A stretch of DNA of 64,000 nt, taken from NCBI RefSeq assembly GCF_037975245.1, contig NC_092577.1, positions 29,380,398 to 29,444,397 on the forward strand, read 5' to 3'. Positions within the stretch are counted from its first letter, which is position 1. Every line of letters begins with the position of its first letter. Made by a program: the position numbers and the translations under genes. Below are positions 51,001 through 59,506 of this stretch, piece after piece. This DNA is from Apostichopus japonicus. Lineage: Eukaryota; Echinodermata; Holothuroidea; Aspidochirotida; Stichopodidae. Under the pieces are notes generated by a model. That model worked only from the letters and a program-made list of their open reading frames with translations, did no database searches and was not told the origin of the DNA.

Positions 51001-51161
51001 AATCCCTACAAACTACCCAGTAAGAATGGCCTCAACCTACAGTACCGTTTACCTTGTAAATCTTTTGCGTTCATCCCATTCTTCTCGGCCAACAAATGAG
51101 AGCGGATCATCGCCTTTACTCTTTCTTCATACTCTGCTAAATTTCCTTCCTGGATCGCCAT
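42032..51161 (-). CDS. TDRD7: LOTUS-LOTUS-Tudor protein (TDRD7/TDRD5-like), ten exons, 3' end unresolved
   Basis: The exons on the minus strand are 51161-51053, 49725-49620, 48993-48900, 48064-47689, 47169-47093, 46348-46095, 45591-45486, 45235-45080, 44728-44633 and 42190-42078. All junctions are GT/AG and in phase, giving 495 codons. Residues 1-103 form a LOTUS (OST-HTH) domain. Residues 104-245 are a disordered Lys/Asn/Gln/Arg-Gly linker. Residues 249-325 form a second LOTUS domain (GLHMAAIPDEYRKKYKED). Residues 340-495 form an extended Tudor module (VGYDYSEKLAELESKMVEFY, YYAAKSGSDWLRALVEDVYD, LCMLVDHGDKEEIALKDIRH). LOTUS-Tudor proteins bind RNA, Vasa-type helicases and methyl-arginine partners in germ granules and the piRNA pathway. 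Domain order and the DYS...EFYSK block fit TDRD7 best. Vertebrate TDRD7 has further Tudor domains, which I do not find. If the last exon reads through, a stop at 42032 ends a 510-residue protein. Confidence 0.82.
42078..42190 (-). CDS. TDRD7: TDRD7-like exon 10: post-Tudor SN-like segment; last exon found
   Basis: Acceptor tttcccag|AGTTTT, phase 0 in. It encodes SFACYLDKLEHIEITEKIMR and PFLWLALGEECYAEVKNR. The A..C.L..L and G..C.AEV..R spacing is typical after a Tudor barrel. A donor AACAG|GTCAGT follows in phase 2. Without splicing, 15 more codons lead to a TGA at 42032-42034. No further exon was recognised between here and the OSBPL gene. Confidence 0.72.
42191..44085. other. TDRD7-like intron
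   Basis: No exon recognised. It contains a near-perfect palindrome AAAGGTTCCTGGAACCTTT (42525-42543), dispersed repeat copy B, and C/G runs near 42414, 43147, 43770 and 43935. Confidence 0.45.
43325..43440. repeat. Dispersed repeat copy B (inverted relative to 6811-6910)
   Basis: Contains GGACAACC words and AAATTTGCCCTGTATGG. It matches the reverse complement of the segment at 6811-6910 with substitutions. Confidence 0.5.
44086..44665. repeat. ~195-bp triplication covering the end of TDRD7-like exon 9 and its donor
   Basis: Three copies share AATTCCCTGTCTAATTATGG, GAGAATGCCAATCAAG.GTGACC and ATTCATCCATGTGT, then GTTCTGGTAATATGCAGTAT, which is the end of exon 9 read backwards. The last copy (right) contains the real exon. 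The left copy keeps an intact minus-strand donor (exon-end analogue at 44243). In the middle copy the donor GT has become AA (near 44437). Confidence 0.9.
44633..44728 (-). CDS. TDRD7: TDRD7-like exon 9: Tudor barrel, second half
   Basis: Acceptor tttttttag|GCCTTG, donor GAACAG|GTGAGT; 32 codons, phase 0 to phase 0. It encodes ALCMLVDHGDKEEIALKDIR and HLPNRYCILPEQ, matching L.DYG....V....LR.LP..F..LP.Q of Tudor domains. The usual DYG Tyr is His here. The last bases of this exon and its donor are repeated twice more downstream (see 44086-44665). Confidence 0.88.
45080..45235 (-). CDS. TDRD7: TDRD7-like exon 8: Tudor barrel, first half
   Basis: Acceptor ttttaatcag|GAAAAG, donor GGTTTG|GTGAGT; 52 codons, phase 0 to phase 0. 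It encodes EKLAELESKMVEFYSKEDQL and GHYYAAKSGSDWLRALVEDV. The G..YAA...DWLRA.V..V element is the first Tudor strands, with aromatic residues in the expected cage positions. Confidence 0.88.
45486..45591 (-). CDS. TDRD7: TDRD7-like exon 7: start of extended Tudor
   Basis: Acceptor ttattttag|TTTGCC, donor TATTCC|GTGAGT; phase 2 in, phase 0 out. It encodes LPALTMPEDDELEVHVSLIY and DTSHFYCYIVGYDYS. The V.VS.I.....FY...VG.DYS pattern is the SN-like beta-strand pair that precedes a Tudor barrel. Confidence 0.85.
46095..46348 (-). CDS. TDRD7: TDRD7-like exon 6: LOTUS 2
   Basis: Acceptor gcacgtaaag|CTTTTAG, donor ACC AG|GTGAGG; phase 0 in, phase 2 out. It encodes LLDDASSHGLHMAAIPDEYR, KKYKEDVALDLVDKMAEMEL and IHKDRILDDYVIIYKKL. 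The elements G(L/I)...IP..Y...Y.ED and the later hydrophobic pattern match TDRD7 LOTUS domains. After the domain comes a Thr/Ser-rich stretch. Confidence 0.82.
46843..47062. repeat. SINE-like repeat, copy 1
   Basis: Shares GCAGTTATTTTTACAATGCTTAA, split by changes, and TCATTTCAGATGG..AAA and GGATGAAAAACCCA.CTTAC with 47405-47600, in the same direction. Confidence 0.55.
47093..47169 (-). CDS. TDRD7: TDRD7-like exon 5: short hinge into LOTUS 2
   Basis: Acceptor tgtccccag|GTAAAAC, donor TTGCAG|GTTAGT; phase 1 in, phase 0 out. It encodes KTSKVKSEKVKSSVSEDTKM and DRILQ, a basic/Ser hinge. The last residues begin helix 1 of LOTUS 2, completed as DRILQLLDDASSHGL by the next exon. SINE-like copies lie on both sides of the exon. 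Confidence 0.75.
47405..47600 (-). repeat. SINE-like repeat, copy 2
   Basis: Same family as 46843-47062. Read on the minus strand it contains GGGGTTCGATATCTGGCCGG, which resembles a tRNA-type B box, suggesting a tRNA-derived SINE. Copies 1 and 2 flank exon 47093-47169 as direct repeats. Confidence 0.45.
47689..48064 (-). CDS. TDRD7: TDRD7-like exon 4: low-complexity linker with KQNVA pentads and RGRGR
   Basis: Acceptor ccactccag|AAAAGA (phase 0 in). The donor AAAG|GTGCTG is weak but gives the phase (1) needed by the next exon. It encodes a 125-residue disordered linker. The features in order are KRGGGGNGPPRSKR, about five tandem KQNV(A/P/N) pentads in 15-bp DNA units at + strand 47806-47905, PPRGRGRGF, and EEEPLPPPPPKG. 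The Arg-Gly motifs are candidate methylation sites. A second long ORF in another frame here is a shadow. Confidence 0.75.
48900..48993 (-). CDS. TDRD7: TDRD7-like exon 3: end of LOTUS 1
   Basis: Acceptor acaattag|CCGGG, donor AAGAAA|GTGAGT; phase 2 in, phase 0 out. It encodes RDASGSTIYFGVPNEATKHI and AKMVKLQKNKK. The ...TKHIAKMV..QK end closely resembles the end of LOTUS 1 in TDRD5 and TDRD7. Confidence 0.85.
49336..49550. mobile_element. Foldback element with 55-bp arms
   Basis: Arms 49336-49390 (AGTGGATAAATAGCCGTCAG...) and 49496-49550 (...CTGACAGCTATATATCCACT) are inverted repeats with few mismatches, around a T-rich loop of about 105 bp. It lies in the intron between TDRD7-like exons 2 and 3. 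I found no clear target duplication. Confidence 0.7.
49620..49725 (-). CDS. TDRD7: TDRD7-like exon 2: LOTUS 1 core
   Basis: Acceptor tttcttcag|ATGTTT, donor GGGG|GTGAGA; phase 1 in, phase 2 out. It encodes DVYDVWSGGIIPFSKFGYNS and LEKYLNAIPDAAEPRG. The pattern IPF.K.GY.SLE.YL..IPD is the LOTUS consensus. Confidence 0.85.
50069..50343. mobile_element. 275-bp terminal-inverted-repeat element with 9-bp target duplication
   Basis: GGAATTTTA occurs at 50060-50068 and 50344-50352. Near the ends are the inverted repeats GTGGCTATTCTTACGACTAG and CAGTCGTAAGAATAGCCAC. A 9-bp duplication is usual for Mutator-like elements. The interior has degenerate CCCTAA repeats. It lies in the intron between TDRD7-like exons 1 and 2. 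Confidence 0.68.
50181..50229. repeat. Degenerate telomere-like CCCTAA repeats
   Basis: Eight imperfect units around TAACCCTAACTTTAACCCTA and ACACTAACCCTAACC. This is the animal telomere motif in an interstitial position. Confidence 0.75.
51053..51161 (-). CDS. TDRD7: TDRD7-like exon 1: start codon and first helix of LOTUS 1
   Basis: The ATG at 51161-51159 begins MAIQEGNLAEYEERVKAMIR and continues SHLLAEKNGMNAKDLQ; donor CAAG|GTAAAC, phase 1 out. The helix followed by NGM...LQ is the start of an OST-HTH fold. The exon begins the domain with only a few residues before it, as in TDRD7. Confidence 0.82.
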
Positions 51162-51703
51162 GATGATAAACGGTGCAAGTGCCAAAGTTTACCCTATATT
51201 TACAACACTATGAAGTTACAGGCTAAGCAAGTTAGTGTACGCCACAGAGTAACGTTTCACATAATACGCCGTTGACTTGAAGTAATATAATACACACGAA
51301 CATGTGACTCAATGGTCTGGTGAACAATACATAGATTGTGTCAACCTGGACCCAGGTTAAATATAGCGCTGCGTGGTCCCTGCAAATGGTATACGTCTCA
51401 ATAATCCGCGTACACTCACTTTTATATTGGTTCGTGTATAGCGTTTAGAGAAAATATTGATCCTACCAAAGGAAGGTAATCTTGCTATAATCATTGGTTA
51501 ATCAATCGATCACAAGTTGCTGGTGTGCCAAAGAGCAAAAATAGAAAAATAGGGCCATTGTCGGATGTCCACGTCGCCACTTGTCAGTGTCATCACCATG
51601 CAATAATTAGTTTAGTATAGTAGGAGAAAAAAGGATCAGGAGGAACACACAAGTTCCCATCAAGGACCCTATAGTAGAGAGAAAAATCTGAAGATACACA
51701 CAC

Positions 51704-51850
51704 TCAAACCCGATTACAATGCTTAAAGTGCTTGTCCAAAGCATTCTTAAACCCATTCACACGACTTGCGAGTACAACTTTCTCAGGCAAACAGCTACAC
51801 GTCATTCACAACCCTATTAGCAAAAATGTTATGCCGAAATGTAACATCTG
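51704..51850 (-). pseudogene. Decayed LINE (non-LTR retrotransposon) reverse-transcriptase C-terminus
   Basis: The minus strand reads IFANRVVNDV, a stop, then LPEKVVLASRVNGFKNALDK and a few residues to a stop at 51704-51706. The pattern (F/I)..RVV..WN.LPE.VV.A..VN.FKN.LDK is common at the C-end of non-LTR reverse transcriptases. The usual Trp position is a stop. Only this fragment is seen. Confidence 0.6.
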
Positions 51851-51854
51851 GAGT

Positions 51855-51932
51855 TTAAGAGCAAAAATAGAAAAATACTCGCAAGTTTAAGGGCAAAAAT
51901 ACTCGCAAGTTTAAGAGCAAAAAGTACTCTGT
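51855..51932. repeat. Short tandem repeat AAAAATACTCGCAAGTTTAAG
   Basis: Two to three imperfect copies of a roughly 26-bp unit (GCAAAAATACTCGCAAGTTT) next to the LINE fragment. Confidence 0.6.
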
Positions 51933-52244
51933 TTCCATTCTTGAGCGTTTTCTGTTCTATAGTTATGCAGCAGTAATTAACTATCTGAAAAAGATTGACA
52001 TAATAAATAATGGAGGGCACTGCAACGGTTGATGCTTTGGAGCGTGTATTACTATTAGGCGTTTACTGCCGTTTAGTTATGTAAAGAACCAAACTTTACT
52101 GTAAGACAAGGTATAGGAAGGATACCAGCATGAATGGCATCCCTAACGATGTCAAGAAGTCCTCCATAATATGAAAGTATTCTCATGTCATATCTTAGTC
52201 GATTACTCTTCACTGCAGATGGACTGACGGAATTGAAGTTATTC

Positions 52245-52287
52245 CTTGGTGTACCTTTCTATTAACTTGATAGAAAGGTACACCAAG
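52245..52287. repeat. Perfect 18-bp hairpin
   Basis: CTTGGTGTACCTTTCTAT and its exact complement ATAGAAAGGTACACCAAG are separated by a 7-base loop. Confidence 0.85.
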
Positions 52288-52497
52288 AAATTAACCGTAC
52301 TATACAAGCATTAGAAATTGACATCTTCTTTATAGTGTTGGTATTGGATGTTGGACGACAGTCAAGTGATTTTGAACTTCAAGGAGCTGTGCATCCATTC
52401 CCATATATCCTTGCACGTGACTATTCTCGGTTCTTGGGACTCAAAAGGAAAACACCAACACAGTGTTATAGGCTATATGGTTGTTCACAACAATTAA

Positions 52498-52857
52498 AGG
52501 GTGTGAAGACTCGCGCAAAGAGAAACGTCTAATGCCGGTAATCTGACCTAGCTTCGAATGAGGTGTAACAGAAGTGTTAGACACCACCATCGATTCCAGA
52601 AAATACACACACAGCTTGCTACCGTCGGTAATTAGACACTAGTGTACAGTCAGTACATACAGTTGCGGTCAATACCCACATCACAGTGTATAAACGATAC
52701 AGCGATGGACATCTCAGGTCCAGCTAAAGATAACATGGTATCACGTTTCATTACTGTCTGCATTTTGTAGCGACACGAACAAAACGTCACTTGCAAGCAA
52801 CAGAAAGTTAATTATTTCAGACGGCCGCACGCGGTTTGGGGCGAGTCTTCAATGCCT
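52498..52857. mobile_element. TTAA-flanked MITE, copy 2
   Basis: Flanked by TTAA at 52494-52497 and 52858-52861. The ends AGGGTGTGAAGACTCGC and GCGAGTCTTCAATGCCT are inverted repeats. Close to copy 1 over its full length and in the same direction. Confidence 0.82.
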
Positions 52858-54525
52858 TTAATATTCAACGTTGGGAGCAGTTGAAAAGCCAACAGATCAT
52901 GTAATTTTTGTATATTTCAAGATTGTGAGAAAAAATCTATACCATTTAGCAACTGCTCTTTCTTAATGTGATGCTAACAATAGAGACCGCATTGTTAATT
53001 CTTTTATTGAGCAACTTTTGAGCAAATTTAACGTAGACTGAACCCCAACCATTCAGACTGCTCGCTGAGAGTAAATAGCAAATTTATAAAATTGATTTAA
53101 ATCACCTTTCAATTCTCCTTATTTTCTCTACTTTGATTTGTGCTCTTAAACATACCAGCAGAAAAAAGTAATGATTATATCTGAAAATATGTGCCAACCA
53201 ATCGTTGCATTAGATCGTTTTAGGCACTCCCCCCCCCCCCCCCATCGACCCCACGACAATGGTTAAATTTTCGAGAATTTTGTACGGTTTTTACTGCTAC
53301 TGTGGTATGATGGTACATACCCAGGCTTTAATCAAAAGTGAAATTTCATAAGCTATTCTGGAAAGTCCGAAGGTCAAAATGGTTTACATGTTTATATATT
53401 TCCATATTTACGTCAATATGAAAATCATGACATTAAAATTTCCCATTTGATATTCCATTTAGGGGGAGGCGTTACGAGCCTACCCCCTTCTACAGTTTGT
53501 TGGTACTGAAAAATTGCATCAAACATTATATGGATCAGTACAAGCCGGGCATGTATAATATTTTATCCGATATATTCTTCTTGCACCGCTATTTCGATAC
53601 AGTATTATATTCGGTATCCACCGAACCGATGCTTGCCTCGAGTCCTCGGCTGAAAGTGACGGCAGGCTGGCATGTTTCCAGTGCCACGTGCACGATGGAG
53701 ATCTGTTATCGATATGAGCATAATCATGAAGGGAGACATCTAGAATAGGGGTGCATGGGGTGGGGCTTAAAGGATCATTGACTAGCAGTATTCTCAGTTC
53801 ACGGCTATATGCCATTGATGTGTGTAGGATTGTATACACAATATGGCTCAATGGTTGTTAGAGTCGTTAATGCGCGGTATGCGTCAGTATAACCAAAGGC
53901 GTATATGTTCTTGAGTATAACAGGCCTTTCAATATGCCCTCTTTTTTCTAAAATATTTTTTGTGCAACTTCGATGACACAATACCATATGAAAATGGCAT
54001 ATATCAAATACGGTAGTGTGAATTTAAAACATCGAATTCAGTCATACATTCCACGATCGTAAATTATACATTGCGCCATCATTTTCGATGTCAGAGAATG
54101 TTTTGTGAATGACATTAACAAACTTCGGTCATACTACAAGTGCGTTCTATTTCTAAGCTAACCTTTGAACTCTAGAAACATACCTGGCATACCACTTTGC
54201 TAATTGACCAATAAGCATGTCCGTTATATTGCACCTACATTTGTTGACAACTTCTTCACGGCTTGCCTGCGGCTCTCAAGCCAAGAGGGAGAGAAGAGGG
54301 ACAGCATTTCAACGAGGATAGTAAGGTTAGACATTACTACTCTCGCGAGACAAGGTGGCAGATTTTTATATTACTTTCCAACAGTTCGGAAAAAGCATCA
54401 ACGTATTCCAGAAGTGGGTAACTGGAGAGATTATTGGCGTTAGTACGTTGAGTTAGACGTAGGCAACTTGAGGAGGAGGCTTGGCCAAGGTCATTGAAAC
54501 TTGAACGGTGCCTTAATTCTTGACC

Positions 54526-54534
54526 ATGGCAGAG
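54526..54534 (+). CDS. Possible first coding exon (Met-Ala-Glu) of another gene
   Basis: GACCATGGCAGAG|GTGAGT combines a Kozak-like start with a perfect donor after three codons. An in-frame TAA lies four codons upstream, so the ATG would be a real start. It is 3.4 kb from the divergent TDRD7-like start. I see no downstream exon that continues it in the window, so the gene is unidentified. Confidence 0.3.
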
Positions 54535-56838
54535 GTGAGTGTTCACGTGCTACAGCTAACCTAGGCTTAACGGTAATCATGTCATTAGTAAACCAACGGA
54601 TAGGCTATTAGTATTACTACTAGTAGAAACTTGTTAGCTTTTCTTAATAGTAGTAGTACTACTTCTACGATAGGAGTAGGACGATATAAATTTGTAGTCA
54701 ATCATGGGAAGGGTCACTGGTGTTGCAATAAATGTGCACTTAGTTAGGATGTTGGTCTACATGTTAACATAGTGTGAGTTACACTATGCCATGCAGGCTA
54801 ATATAGTAATAGGTAGTATTAGTACTTTTTCCCTTTTGAAACCTCCAATTAATAAACACAAACTAACTGATTGCTAACTCTTCACTCCTTTTTGGTATAA
54901 TTATGTAATGTATTAAATAACCACGCAATCATGATGAGTTTTTTTTTGCCAAAATTGTGGCCTATTGGTAGAGATTGAGCGAATTAATTCTTTATCCTTA
55001 AAACTTTGTCCTGTGTTTTCAAACACAAACAGTCAGTTAAAAATATTACTCTGATAGATGCTAGGGAAGTTGTAACAGGCTATTTGTGATACAATGTATC
55101 CTTTACTATATATAGTGAACATTTGTCTCATGACTCAGTAAAGCGCCTGGTGTAGTCATGAATTAAACCAGCCAGCCAAAGTCATGACTCCAAGAGTATT
55201 TGCAAAATGTGCCCTTTGAACAGTTCCATCTGCTCCACAGACATTAAAGAATGGTGCTAGGCAGAGTCATTGTGCAAAATACTGTACATACCCAATGTAT
55301 AGCCTTTGAATGTACAATTGAGAATGTAGAAGGCAATGCTTGTGCCCATGCATGCGTATGAGTAATGATTTGATGGAATTGTTTTCAGGCAACACCAATG
55401 TTTTGTTTGATTTTTTTTCATTCGCTCTATCTCTGCAAACTGGCCAGAATTTTGGCCAAACAGTAGATGGTCATTGTTTTGTGATTATTCACTATATTGA
55501 TACAATAGCTTCGAAAAGAAGATTCTTTAGACCATCCAGATTGAATGCATTAAGTGCCTTAATAAGACATTAATGTGTTTAAATATGATCCCAGAGATTT
55601 CGTCATTGGTTTGCAAGAAATATGTTGGGCACAACTTCTTTTTTTTTGTGACCAATATGAATTTAGTATGAATGGCTATTGACTACTGGGAGAAATCTAA
55701 GCTCTGCTATGGGCTGTATTATTAAATATTATTGCTGAAACTGGAAATCTTTAGGAATCGGTTGACTAACAATCCATCTGTTTACTTCTCTTGATAGAAG
55801 TCCATTCCTTAGAAATGGAAAAAAAAAATGGAATTTAAAATACCCTCCACATGTTTTGTTTTACTTTTAAAGAATTGAAAAACAACTGTAAGTAATGAAT
55901 GAAAATGATTCCACCAGTCTTGTTCTTTGTTGGTAATCCTCTGGCCTACTATTAAATGACGATATATATACTCCCATGTCTTATAGTGTGGGAAGACAAC
56001 TGTATGTAATAAATACTTAACAATTTAATGTACATACAAACTGGATTGGCTGTAGACGAGGAAGTAACTTTTTATTTCAAAGCTCAATTCGCTAGCTATG
56101 CATGCATGAAGCAAATTAGCAATAAATAAATACATCCTGTAATTTGCAATCTTGTAAATTACTGGATATAGATATCCTTATGGTGATCAGTGACTGTATC
56201 TTCTAACGTTACTTTTTGAATATTTAAACTATTTCTCAAATCTCAGTTGGCTCCGTGACTGTATGACGTTAATTAGCAAAATTAAATGCATCCTAAAATA
56301 TGAAGTATTAAGTTACAATCCAACTTAACCGTCTCTAGTCACTGTCTGAGGAGTAAACTTGGTCATTAAAGTACGAGTTGCCGTTCATCTGGTAAATTAA
56401 TAGCACATCGTTTAATGCTATGTATGTGTATTTGTGAGACGTTCCACACACAGCTTACAACCATCCCCCCTTCCCCACACACACACATACATCCATGTGT
56501 TAGTAATAGGGTGTTCCGTTTGTGTGTTTATGCATACAGTCATGAGTTAAAAGTTTAGTTCAGAGAAAATTTCATTTTTGATTCCACATAAAAAAGGAAT
56601 ATATTCTAAGCATCCTGTTGAAATTTGCAAACAATTCCTAATGTTTACAGGTGTACAGAGAGATATTGATAATTGAGAATTGTAACAGAGTGTATAGTGA
56701 ACTTGAACCATCAGGTGTGATGTCACACTGAGTGGAAAATGTTTTTGTTTTTTCACTCTTTAGCTATCACCAATGTTGCATTTGCTAGAGCTCCAAGTTT
56801 GCCCAAAGAGGATAGGAAGTTGACAATATATATATATT

Positions 56839-57005
56839 ATACAAATAATGAAGGGTTATGAGTGCAATAGTGCAAATATTTCATGAGTTGAAAGATGGAA
56901 TGTTCCATTCAACGAAGCGCAGCCGAGTTGAATGGAACAAATTACATCTTTCAAGAATGAAATATTTGCACTATTGCACGAATGGAAACCATTCATTATT
57001 TGTAT
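56839..57005. mobile_element. Palindromic MITE (possible Tc1/mariner type)
   Basis: Near-complete inverted repeat: ATACAAATAATGAA and GTGCAATAGTGCAAATATTT on the left, AAATATTTGCACTATTGCAC and TTCATTATTTGTAT on the right, around a short centre (GAAGCGCAGCC). TA flanks are compatible with a TA target but are ambiguous in the AT-rich context. Confidence 0.7.
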
Positions 57006-58379
57006 ATTTGTATTAATAAGCCCTTTCATGAAATCTTTTTAAATTCAATGGTTGGAAATTGCAAATAAACTTGCCTAGATGATGTGGCATAAGTGTCCTA
57101 AGATGTACCAAATCTCTTCTAGATGATTGATGTAGTAAAAATTTGAGTATCTGTCCCATGACTTCTCTGATTTTCTCTGAAACATTGATAAGATGTGATG
57201 TTTGGGTGCATGGAACCAATTTTGACAAGTTCTTACTTATCAGGACTCTCATTAAATTAATGATTTTTTTTTGCTCAAGGGGAGTGCATAATATTCAAAG
57301 GCTCCAAGTCATGTCAAGGGAATATCATTTGTATAAATTTCCTTGCAAAATGCTACATACAAAATGGGCAAATTGCTATGAAAGTTTAAAATTCTATAGA
57401 TCTCGCAGTTTTGTACACAGTGAAACAAAAGTATTTTATAAGAGACAAAATGTACTAGAGACTACAAAACTGCTACACAAGAAAATCTGAACACTGAATT
57501 TATTCCCTGATGGTGCCATTCAAAATCCTGCTGGAGATATTGTACCCAAAGGATATCTGGCTTCCCCGTTATAATTGGAATTTTTTGCACTTTAACCTGT
57601 AATTTTCCTGGTTAAATGGGTTTGACTGTAAAACTACTTGTAATTTACATAAATTTTTGTTATACAAATGATATGTTTTCTCCTCTCCAAACCCAGCTCA
57701 TTTCAACTCCACTCTAAACTGGATACTCCAGACTGATTTTAAGGAATCTTTCAGACCAGTTGTTGAAATTTGGTCTTTGTAAAAAAAAGAAAGAACGCCC
57801 TATGCTGTAGTGCTACTTGCCTAAACAGTATACATTTGTTATTTACTTTCATTACATATGGTAGCTCAGGGAAGAACATAGAATCAATGCTACAGTAAAA
57901 AATGTTTCCCGAAAGGTAGTGAGGGCGTTTTAAAGAACTTAGCAAGCATAAACTCCGCTGGCCAAACAACTTTCAAGTCTTAGGCTTTTGAGTACCGGTA
58001 CAGCGTTTCTGTATGTTGCCGTGTTGGAGGATTCTAACCGTAATAGTTATTACCGACTTTGTGATCTGCGTTATGGTCATTGCCATTTATGGTTTGAAAT
58101 CCTCACAATTTTGCAAGGTCAGTAAGAGTGACTGCATACAGTAGCTTTCCGTTTTGGGAAACCAAACAGGTGCTCTAGAAGAACAGCATGTACCCAGAGA
58201 GCACTAGCCGAAGGGTGACAAACCGTGCTAGATCCAGAGATTTGTAAATACTGAGTAAGTGAAGGCTGCAAAAATTGGACACTGTTGTCCCAAACGATGT
58301 TACTATTTCGTGTGTACAGGCTACTGTACTTATATCCTCATCATCGGTTTCACAGTGGCGTACACAGGATTTCAAATGG

Positions 58380-58446
58380 ATCTTCTTCAGAGGCGAAATG
58401 ACAAGTTTTGATGCAATATTCTTGTCATTCAGCCTCTGAAGAAGAT
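58380..58446. repeat. 26-bp inverted repeat
   Basis: ATCTTCTTCAGAGGCGAAAT... pairs with ...ATTCAGCCTCTGAAGAAGAT (two mismatches) across a 15-base loop. The adjacent CAGTGGCGTACACAGG (58353-58368) resembles a hAT end, but no partner end was found. Confidence 0.75.
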
Positions 58447-59289
58447 GAGCTGCTAGTATTGAAATGTCAAGCCAACTTATTTTTACACATTTCTTACACA
58501 GGCTCAGTTTGCTAAGGCTCAGTTTGCTAATGTAGTATTGTTTTATTTTGGTATGTAATTAGTAGAAAATGGTCCATGGTTGTCTGCAGACTACAGTAAC
58601 AGTGCAGTTCATGGATATTGAATCAAACCTTGTCGTAAATTCTGTTTATAATTTATCTGCGTAGCGTAAGTTTCTTTTCATCATAATCACAATATTAAAG
58701 TTTCTGATCTTCTCAAAGTAAAAGTAAAATTTAATACTTTACCAGACTATAATGCAGATTGTAGATACAGTATAGTACTGTAGGCTACTACGGATTTCAA
58801 GAATTGCTGTCAAACTGTGATGAACAATTAACACCATTCAACATTCAACCCCCATGCAACCCAGGGCCCCTTCCCTCCCCCTGCCCCCTTCCCTCTCCCC
58901 CGTGTATTGTGTATTAAATGGTGTATTTAATTGTAAGTATCAAGAGAGCTAGAACTGTTAATTCTGTTCAGACTGATGCTCATTTTGTATTTGGCTTAAT
59001 ATTGCATTGATTAATCTTTCACCAAAAAAATGCAGAATTTATACAAATTGACGAATGGGTAAAATGACGCCTCTTTAAAAATGTCAAGATTAATTTGTGT
59101 AGGATTCTGGGTGTTAAAGTCAACAACTCTCTCTCTCTCTCTCTATCTGTATGGTTGAATAGTTTGGTGGTAGATTTACTTAATCTCAGGAGCTAAAGTG
59201 AACAGATGTTCACACTCAACAAAATGATGTCACAGCTAGAGCAGATGGAGTCATAAACTGTCAGAAACAAATACTAAATTTATTACACC

Positions 59290-59445
59290 ATGCAACTCTC
59301 TCTCTCGAATGCAGTGGCATACATGCTTCACATTGTGGCATATGCAGTGGCATGCGCAGTGGCAGTGGCATATGCAGTGGCATATGCAGTGGCATATACA
59401 GTACGCAGTTGCATACATGCTTCACATACATGCTTCACATGCTTT
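59290..59445. repeat. GCAGTGGCATAT tandem repeat
   Basis: A 12-bp word (GCAGTGGCATAT and variants) is repeated about six times, then TACATGCTTCACA three times. Confidence 0.85.
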
Positions 59446-59448
59446 ACA

Positions 59449-59506
59449 TTGCTTCACAAGTATAGATACATGTATATAGATACATGTATCTATACTTGTA
59501 AAGCAA
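59449..59506. repeat. 27-bp near-perfect hairpin
   Basis: The arms are TTGCTTCACAAGTATAGATA... and ...ATCTATACTTGTAAAGCAA, with one mismatch and the 4-base loop ATAG. Confidence 0.85.

Larger units (their letters stand above)
51162..54525. other. Region between divergent gene starts
   Basis: It would hold the promoter of the TDRD7-like gene, but no TATA box or initiator could be fixed. It contains a decayed LINE tail, a perfect hairpin, TTAA-MITE copy 2 and a long C run at about 53227-53243. Confidence 0.4.
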
